Positions 54,940 to 59,099 of a stretch of DNA of 59,099 nucleotides are shown piece after piece (the first letter of the stretch is position 1; each line of letters begins with the position of its first letter). The DNA lies in contig NZ_JNIV01000014.1 of NCBI RefSeq assembly GCF_000701405.1, positions 1 through 59,099 of the forward strand. Direction: 5' to 3'. The translations under genes and the position numbers were made by a program. A model generated the notes under the pieces. It was not told the DNA's origin and searched no databases. It saw only the letters and a program-made list of their open reading frames with translations. Source of the DNA: Deinococcus marmoris DSM 12784. GTDB taxonomy: Bacteria; Deinococcota; Deinococci; Deinococcales; Deinococcaceae.

Positions 54940-55450
54940 ATTTGCGCTGCTGGGCCTCGCCCCGCTGTTGCTTGTGGGCTGCGTTGTATTTCCGAAGCGC
55001 ACGCCAGACCTCTTTCTGATTCCGCAGGGGTACAGCGGCTGGGTGCTGGTGGAATACGAGGTCAAGGGTGCGCCCTCGCTGAAGCTGCTGGACGGTTACC
55101 GGGTTTTTCCGGTGTCCAGCAACGGTCTTTTTAAGACCTCCTCCGGTCAACCGCAGGGCTGGGCACAAGACGTCTATAAATTCGTGGACGCCAGGGGTAA
55201 ATTCACGGACTTGCCGCAGACCGGCTGGGGCAAGGGCGGTCTGGTTTGGGGCGGGTCCGTGAGCGGCGGCGAGGTGGGCGTGTCGTTTGCGCGAGAAGGG
55301 AAGGAGGCCATCACCTGCGAGATTCAAACTTCGCCCAGTCTGAAGTTCTTTGTGGGAACTGAGGCGCAATATCGCCGGGCGGTAGAGGTGGGTGGAAGTC
55401 CGCCTACACCGGATGAGCGGCTGACGCGAGACAATTTGCGTTGTCCCTGA
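54920..55450 (+). CDS. Lipoprotein, DUF6843-like
   Basis: The 176-residue precursor has a short lipoprotein signal ending LLLVGC. The mature part contains [17 protein letters not shown] and [20 protein letters not shown], which resembles the DUF6843 family of unknown role (a recollection). The start is uncertain: GTG at 54920 (chosen) or GTG at 54932, both inside the end of ispG, since the frame stays open without an ATG. It is probably co-transcribed with ispG and the next gene. Confidence 0.72.
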   Translation: MRKSVRRFALLGLAPLLLVGCVVFPKRTPDLFLIPQGYSGWVLVEYEVKGAPSLKLLDGYRVFPVSSNGLFKTSSGQPQGWAQDVYKFVDARGKFTDLPQTGWGKGGLVWGGSVSGGEVGVSFAREGKEAITCEIQTSPSLKFFVGTEAQYRRAVEVGGSPPTPDERLTRDNLRCP

Positions 55451-55875
55451 GCGGTCCTGTGCCGGAGTGGACCAGCTTTCCTGTCCCCCTGGGTAAATCG
55501 GTCTGGCCATCTGTCGTTGCGGCAATCGCCACCACATTGAAGTCACATGGCGTTGAACGGCTGGAAGTCATGCACGGCTGGACCCAATCGGCACTGGAAG
55601 ACCATCCTGATTTCCCAGCGCTGCAATGGCAGTCCGAGGACGTGGTGACCTCCAGTGTGCTGGGCCTCGTGCAAGAGCGGCAAGAAATGGGGATGAGGCT
55701 GGGCGAGGATGATCTTTTTCTGGAGGATGAAGCCCCGGTGCCATGTCAAATCTTGCTCTGTCATGAGGGCGATCTCCATCTCAAAACCCGCGACAGTGGT
55801 CTGGTGGCCGCCCTGCAAGCCGCCCTGTTCCCGCTTGGCGTTTCCCTCATTCGCCGTTCTGAGTCGGTTGCTTGA
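55441..55875 (+). CDS. Small acidic protein, unknown function
   Basis: I do not recognise the 144-residue product. It has no signal peptide, and it is acidic, with QSEDVVTSSVLGLVQERQEMG and LGEDDLFLEDEAPVPCQI. The TTG at 55441 overlaps the preceding gene by 10 bp; a GTG at 55459 is an alternative start. It may be the third gene of an ispG transcript. Confidence 0.58.
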   Translation: MSLSGPVPEWTSFPVPLGKSVWPSVVAAIATTLKSHGVERLEVMHGWTQSALEDHPDFPALQWQSEDVVTSSVLGLVQERQEMGMRLGEDDLFLEDEAPVPCQILLCHEGDLHLKTRDSGLVAALQAALFPLGVSLIRRSESVA

Positions 55876-55888
55876 GTTCTGGGACGGC

Positions 55889-55894
55889 TAAACT
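55889..55894 (+). promoter_or_regulatory. -10 box of the DUF4259-like gene, apparently leaderless
   Basis: TAAACT ends 6 nt before the ATG at 55901. Confidence 0.5.
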
Positions 55895-55900
55895 TTGCTT

Positions 55901-56302
55901 ATGGACATCTGGGGAACTGGCCCAATGGAAAACGAGGCGGGGGCGGCCTTCGCCGATGAAGTGGTGCAGGACGGCGCGTTCGCCCTGGCCGAAGCCTTTG
56001 ACGTGGCGCTGGACCCCGACACCGCTTTTCTGGCAGCGGAGGAAGGCCACCGCACCCTCGCCGCCGCTGAAATCCTGGCCGCTGTGTTGGACAGCGAAAC
56101 GCAGAACATCGTCAGCGCCCGCCTGAGAAGCTGGGTGCAGGAGGCAGATGCGCTGGACCTCGCCCCCCTGCGCGACGTGGCCCGCGACGCCGTGGAGCGC
56201 GTTCTCGGCCCCGATAGCGAACTGCCGGACCTGTGGGCCGACAGTGCCGAATCGGACGAATGGTTAAACGGCGTTCAAACCCTGCGGGCACGGTTGGAAT
56301 GA
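55901..56302 (+). CDS. DUF4259-like protein
   Basis: The 133-residue product begins MDIWGTGPMENEAGAAF, the opening WGTGPxENxxA expected for DUF4259, and continues as an acidic helical protein with ending WLNGVQTLRARLE. Function is unknown; family members occur near immunity-protein-like genes in other bacteria, but nothing here supports that. I chose the ATG at 55901 over an upstream TTG because a TAAACT box ends 6 nt before it. Confidence 0.7.
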   Translation: MDIWGTGPMENEAGAAFADEVVQDGAFALAEAFDVALDPDTAFLAAEEGHRTLAAAEILAAVLDSETQNIVSARLRSWVQEADALDLAPLRDVARDAVERVLGPDSELPDLWADSAESDEWLNGVQTLRARLE

Positions 56303-56305
56303 CCT

Positions 56306-56340
56306 GAAAAATGGACCGCAGGGTTTCCCCGACGGTCCAT
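56306..56340 (-). terminator. Terminator of the methylmalonyl-CoA mutase gene
   Basis: On the reverse strand ATGGACCG and CGGTCCAT form an 8-bp stem with a 14-base loop, followed by TTTTTC. It lies 15 bp past the stop at 56355. Confidence 0.75.
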
Positions 56341-56354
56341 CTCTGCGCCAGCCG

Positions 56355-58001
56355 TCAGACCACTGCGGGTTCCACGTATTCGCCGTAAACGGTCTTCAGC
56401 ACGTCCATCTGCTCGCCCAGTGTGACGTAGGCGTGGGCGCATTCCAGGAAGGCGGGCATGGAGTTGGCCCCAGTCACGGCACTCTGGCGCAGGTCCTCAA
56501 TGGCCGCGTCCACCCGTACCGGATCGCGTTCGCGCCGCACCCGCGCCAGCCGCGCTTCCTGCACGCGCTCCACCTCGGGGTCGATCAGTTGGATCGGCAC
56601 CTGCACGGCGTCCTGCACGAAGTCGTTGACGCCCACGATGATGCGGCTCTTCGTCTCCACCTCACGCTGGTAGCGGTAGGCGGCCTCGGCCATTTCAAGC
56701 TGGAAGAAGCCGTTGTCGATGCCCTCTTCCACACCGCCCATCATGCGAATCTGCTCGATGTAACCCATCGCCGCACTCTCTATGTCGTCGGTCAGTTTTT
56801 CCACGTAGTAGCTGCCTGCCAGCGGGTCCACCACGCCTGCCACGCCCGTTTCGTAGGCAATGATCTGCTGGGTTCGCAGGGCAATGGTGGCCGCTTCCTC
56901 GGTGGGCAGGGCCAGCGCCTCATCGAAAGCGTCGGTGTGCAGGCTCTGCGTGCCGCCCAGCACGGCGGCCAGCGCCTGAATCGCCACACGCGCGATGTTG
57001 TTCAGCGGCTGCTGCGCGGGCAGGGACACCCCAGCGGTCTGTGAGTGCGTCCGCAGCATCCACGATTTGGGATTCTTAGCGCCGTAACGGTCCCGCATCT
57101 GCCGCGCCCAGATTCGGCGGGCGGCGCGGAGCTTGGCAATCTCTTCAAAAAAGTCGTTGTGAATGTCCCAGAAAAAGCTGATGCGCGGCGCGAATTCGTC
57201 AATGTCCAGCCCGCGCTCCAACGCCTTTTCTACATAATGGAAGCCGTCGGCCAGCGTGAAGGCCAGCTCCTGCACCCCCGTCGCCCCGGCCTCGCGGATG
57301 TGGTAGCCGCTGACAGAAATAAAGTTCCATTTCGGGACCACTTTCGGCCCCCATTCAAAGGTGTCAATTACCAGTTTGACGCTGGGTGCGGGCGGATAGA
57401 TAAATTCCTTCTGGGCAATGAATTCCTTGAGAATGTCGTTCTGAATGGTGCCGCCGATCTTGTTCAGGTCCTTGCCCTGCTTCTGGGCATTGGCGATGTA
57501 CATGGCCCAGATGGCGTTGGCCGGGCTATTGATGGTCATGGACGTGGTGACGGTTTCCGGGTCGATGCCCTGAAACAGAATCTCCATGTCGGCCAGTGAA
57601 CTCACGGCCACCCCGCACTTGCCCACCTCGCCGCGTGAGAAGTGGTGGTCCGAGTCGTAGCCCATCAGCGTGGGCAGGTCAAAGGCGGTGGACAGGCCGG
57701 TCTGGCCCGCCTTCAGCAGCGCGTGAAAACGCTCGTTGGTCTGCTCGGCGCTGCCGAAGCCCGCGAACATCCGCATGGTCCACAGCTTGCCCCGGTACAC
57801 GCTGGGCTGCACGCCGCGCGTGTAAGGGAACTCGCCGGGGTAGCCCAGATCGCGCTCGGCGTCCCAGTCCTTCTGGTCATCTGCCGTATAGATCGGCTCG
57901 GGGTCCATGTCGGACAGGTTGGTGAAGTTGTATTTGCGTTCGGGGAATTTCTGCGTGGCGGGGCCATAAACGCTGCTCATCCATTCGTTCTTGGTCTTCA
58001 T
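56355..58001 (-). CDS. Methylmalonyl-CoA mutase, large (catalytic) chain without B12-binding domain
   Basis: This enzyme interconverts methylmalonyl-CoA and succinyl-CoA with adenosylcobalamin. The 548-residue protein has the mutase barrel, with [52 protein letters not shown] and [19 protein letters not shown]. It ends before the usual cobalamin-binding domain, so a separate small B12-binding chain should be encoded elsewhere, as in archaeal-type split mutases. GGAGGACGAT precedes the ATG at 58001. A PaaR-type operator lies 34 bp upstream. Confidence 0.9.
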   Translation of the reverse strand: MKTKNEWMSSVYGPATQKFPERKYNFTNLSDMDPEPIYTADDQKDWDAERDLGYPGEFPYTRGVQPSVYRGKLWTMRMFAGFGSAEQTNERFHALLKAGQTGLSTAFDLPTLMGYDSDHHFSRGEVGKCGVAVSSLADMEILFQGIDPETVTTSMTINSPANAIWAMYIANAQKQGKDLNKIGGTIQNDILKEFIAQKEFIYPPAPSVKLVIDTFEWGPKVVPKWNFISVSGYHIREAGATGVQELAFTLADGFHYVEKALERGLDIDEFAPRISFFWDIHNDFFEEIAKLRAARRIWARQMRDRYGAKNPKSWMLRTHSQTAGVSLPAQQPLNNIARVAIQALAAVLGGTQSLHTDAFDEALALPTEEAATIALRTQQIIAYETGVAGVVDPLAGSYYVEKLTDDIESAAMGYIEQIRMMGGVEEGIDNGFFQLEMAEAAYRYQREVETKSRIIVGVNDFVQDAVQVPIQLIDPEVERVQEARLARVRRERDPVRVDAAIEDLRQSAVTGANSMPAFLECAHAYVTLGEQMDVLKTVYGEYVEPAVV

Positions 58002-58034
58002 ATCGTCCTCCGGCAGTTGGTGCAACTGGGGAAA

Positions 58035-58048
58035 CTAACGCTCGTTAG
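58035..58048. promoter_or_regulatory. PaaR-type operator upstream of the methylmalonyl-CoA mutase gene
   Basis: CTAACGCTCGTTAG is identical to the core of the paaA operator at 39388-39401. On the reverse strand a TAGTTT -10-like box (58032-58037) overlaps its edge, and CTGAAG 17 bp farther is a weak -35. A bound TetR-type repressor would block the mutase promoter. Confidence 0.78.
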
Positions 58049-58116
58049 GTTGGCCTTCAGGGTAGCAGAAGCGCGTGTAAGCCATGCGACCCATGCCTCC
58101 ACGGTTGCTTGTGATT

Positions 58117-58122
58117 TACGCT
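58117..58122 (+). promoter_or_regulatory. -10 box of the 58130 gene, apparently leaderless
   Basis: TACGCT ends 7 nt before the GTG at 58130. Confidence 0.45.
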
Positions 58123-58129
58123 GGAGTCA

Positions 58130-58765
58130 GTGATTTCCGAAAACCTGCCGACTGCCGCCGAACTGGCCCGCTTCTCCCTGGCGGCCCAGCACCCGCTGAC
58201 GCTGAACTGGTGTCCTGAATCGGAGCAGCTGGCGAATCTGGCTGGGGAACACGCCTTTGACCTCCAACTCGTCACCGATCTGGAACTGGCGGGGAAGCGG
58301 GCCGAATATATCAACGTCGGCCCGCCCGCAGAGGCGTATCTGAACCGCTGGGTCACGGTTTCGCCCGGTCTGAATGCCATGCTCAGCATCCGGTTTAAGG
58401 GAATGGATGTGGGGAAGCCGTTCGTGGATGTCAGCGTGACCTCGCGCCCGGTAACGGTGGCTGATCTGCCTACTCTGATCGGGGCGGCGGGGCATGAATA
58501 CGGCGACTTCCACCCGCCCCGCCTCCGCATCTGGAGCGCTGCTGGGACATTCCCCAATCTGCGTCCTGATCAGCGGGTGCTGGCCGCGCCGCTGGCCGAA
58601 CTGGGTGGGGGAGAGGTGGCCCCTGGATTGAGCCTAAAGCCGACTGCCGATCTCTCCAACTACGCCGATGCTCAGGCCGCCTACGCCGCTGTGGACGCTG
58701 CCCATCCGAAGCATCCCGGTCAGGCTGGCCTGCTTTCCGAACAAGAGTTTCCAGTCAAAGCCTGA
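58130..58765 (+). CDS. Protein of unknown function
   Basis: The 211-residue product has no signal peptide or membrane helix. Segments such as LNWCPESEQLANLAGEHAF, EAYLNRWVTVSPGLNAMLSI and VDVSVTSRPVTVADLPTLI look like a conserved soluble protein, but I do not recognise the family. The GTG start has a TACGCT box 7 nt upstream. It is divergent from the methylmalonyl-CoA mutase gene. Confidence 0.62.
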   Translation: MISENLPTAAELARFSLAAQHPLTLNWCPESEQLANLAGEHAFDLQLVTDLELAGKRAEYINVGPPAEAYLNRWVTVSPGLNAMLSIRFKGMDVGKPFVDVSVTSRPVTVADLPTLIGAAGHEYGDFHPPRLRIWSAAGTFPNLRPDQRVLAAPLAELGGGEVAPGLSLKPTADLSNYADAQAAYAAVDAAHPKHPGQAGLLSEQEFPVKA

Positions 58766-58834
58766 GTGCCGTCGGCAACGCAGAACGCAGCGACAGAACT
58801 TGAAAAAGTACGGTCACTGCGCTCTTTTGGCGAG

Positions 58835-59099
58835 ATGTCTACGTTTCGTCCGTCTAGCATAGCCTTTGCCTTCATCACGGGTCTGTTGAGCCGCACAGGT
58901 GCGGCTCAGGAAGTCGCTGCCCTGACGCCGCTCTGTCCCAGTCAGGTGAGTGCCACACTCAGGCAACGCACCTTCTGGAGTGACACCGATCTGGCCGAAT
59001 GGGCGAAATCGGCACCAGAAGGTGCGTATCTGGCCTTTGACTTCACTGTCGTCGCACATCACGGTACAGAAATGCAAGGTCTAGACATTCAATATCGTG
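58835..59099 (+). CDS. Transposase-like protein, N-terminal fragment cut by the window edge
   Basis: An ATG at 58835 opens a frame that continues to the right edge (88 codons). It starts MSTFRPSSIAFAFITGLLSR and contains QEVAALTPLCPSQVSATL and YLAFDFTVVAHHGTEMQGLD. The last segment resembles the first catalytic Asp region of an IS4-like DDE transposase. It is clearly different from the left-edge fragment. The assignment is tentative because the rest is not visible. Confidence 0.4.
   Translation, partial: MSTFRPSSIAFAFITGLLSRTGAAQEVAALTPLCPSQVSATLRQRTFWSDTDLAEWAKSAPEGAYLAFDFTVVAHHGTEMQGLDIQYR

Noticed and set aside
53410..55065. 551-codon reverse ORF over ispG
   Set aside because: Antisense to ispG, whose cluster-binding motifs are intact.

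Overview
The window is high-G+C bacterial DNA that fits the genus Deinococcus. Supporting signs are a fused SecD-SecF, a short IF-2, the rimP-nusA-ylxR-infB order, a Thermus/Deinococcus-type phenylacetate cluster, many start codons preceded by a TANNNT box only 5-8 nt upstream (the leaderless-mRNA signature of Deinococcus), and short intergenic repeats. No rRNA, tRNA or CRISPR was seen. Truncated transposase-like genes lie at both edges (1-242 and 58835-59099).

Layout. 436-3089: an orphan TctC-type binding protein, argC and a small membrane protein. 3280-6784: secDF with a small membrane-anchored protein upstream, and a divergent secreted protein. 6867-10814: infB-ylxR-nusA-rimP, read right to left, with a terminator-like hairpin in the rimP leader. 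11203-14426: minC and a two-gene ABC exporter split by a dispersed repeat. 14475-16384: a 12-codon leader, a CitE-like lyase, a MaoC-like hydratase and a membrane protein, chained by overlapping stop and start codons. 16388-22240: aldo/keto reductase, MFS exporter, subtilisin-like lipoprotein and a TPR-GGDEF diguanylate cyclase. 22859-29233: a Big2-domain lipoprotein, an ABC-F ATPase and a FecR-domain/CHASE2-GGDEF pair. 29240-33625: acetyltransferase, radical SAM protein, endonuclease III homologue with a tiny acidic gene upstream, and a winged-helix protein. 33864-37093: a promoter with inverted repeats, a 39-codon ORF, a four-helix membrane protein, an XRE regulator and a NatAB-type ABC exporter. 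37194-39254: a histidine-free alpha/beta-hydrolase lipoprotein and a polyprenyl synthase. 39434-42558: paaABCD. 42629-45421: small proteins and a GH13 glycosidase. 45678-52649: a GntR regulator and a complete branched-chain amino acid (Liv) transporter with two binding proteins. 52691-58765: a metallo-beta-lactamase-fold hydrolase, ispG, three small unknowns, the methylmalonyl-CoA mutase large chain and an unknown.

The clearest regulatory link is one 14-bp palindrome, CTAACGCTCGTTAG, found both upstream of paaA and upstream of the methylmalonyl-CoA mutase gene. It matches the operator consensus I recall for the Thermus TetR-type regulator PaaR and suggests one regulon for phenylacetate breakdown and a CoA-mutase step. 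The clearest structural novelty is a family of about 150-bp elements with matching ends (three copies, one inside the paa operon), plus two related or unrelated short palindromic families. The best candidates for undescribed systems are the FecR/CHASE2-degenerate GGDEF pair and the coupled small ORF-membrane protein-XRE module ahead of NatAB.
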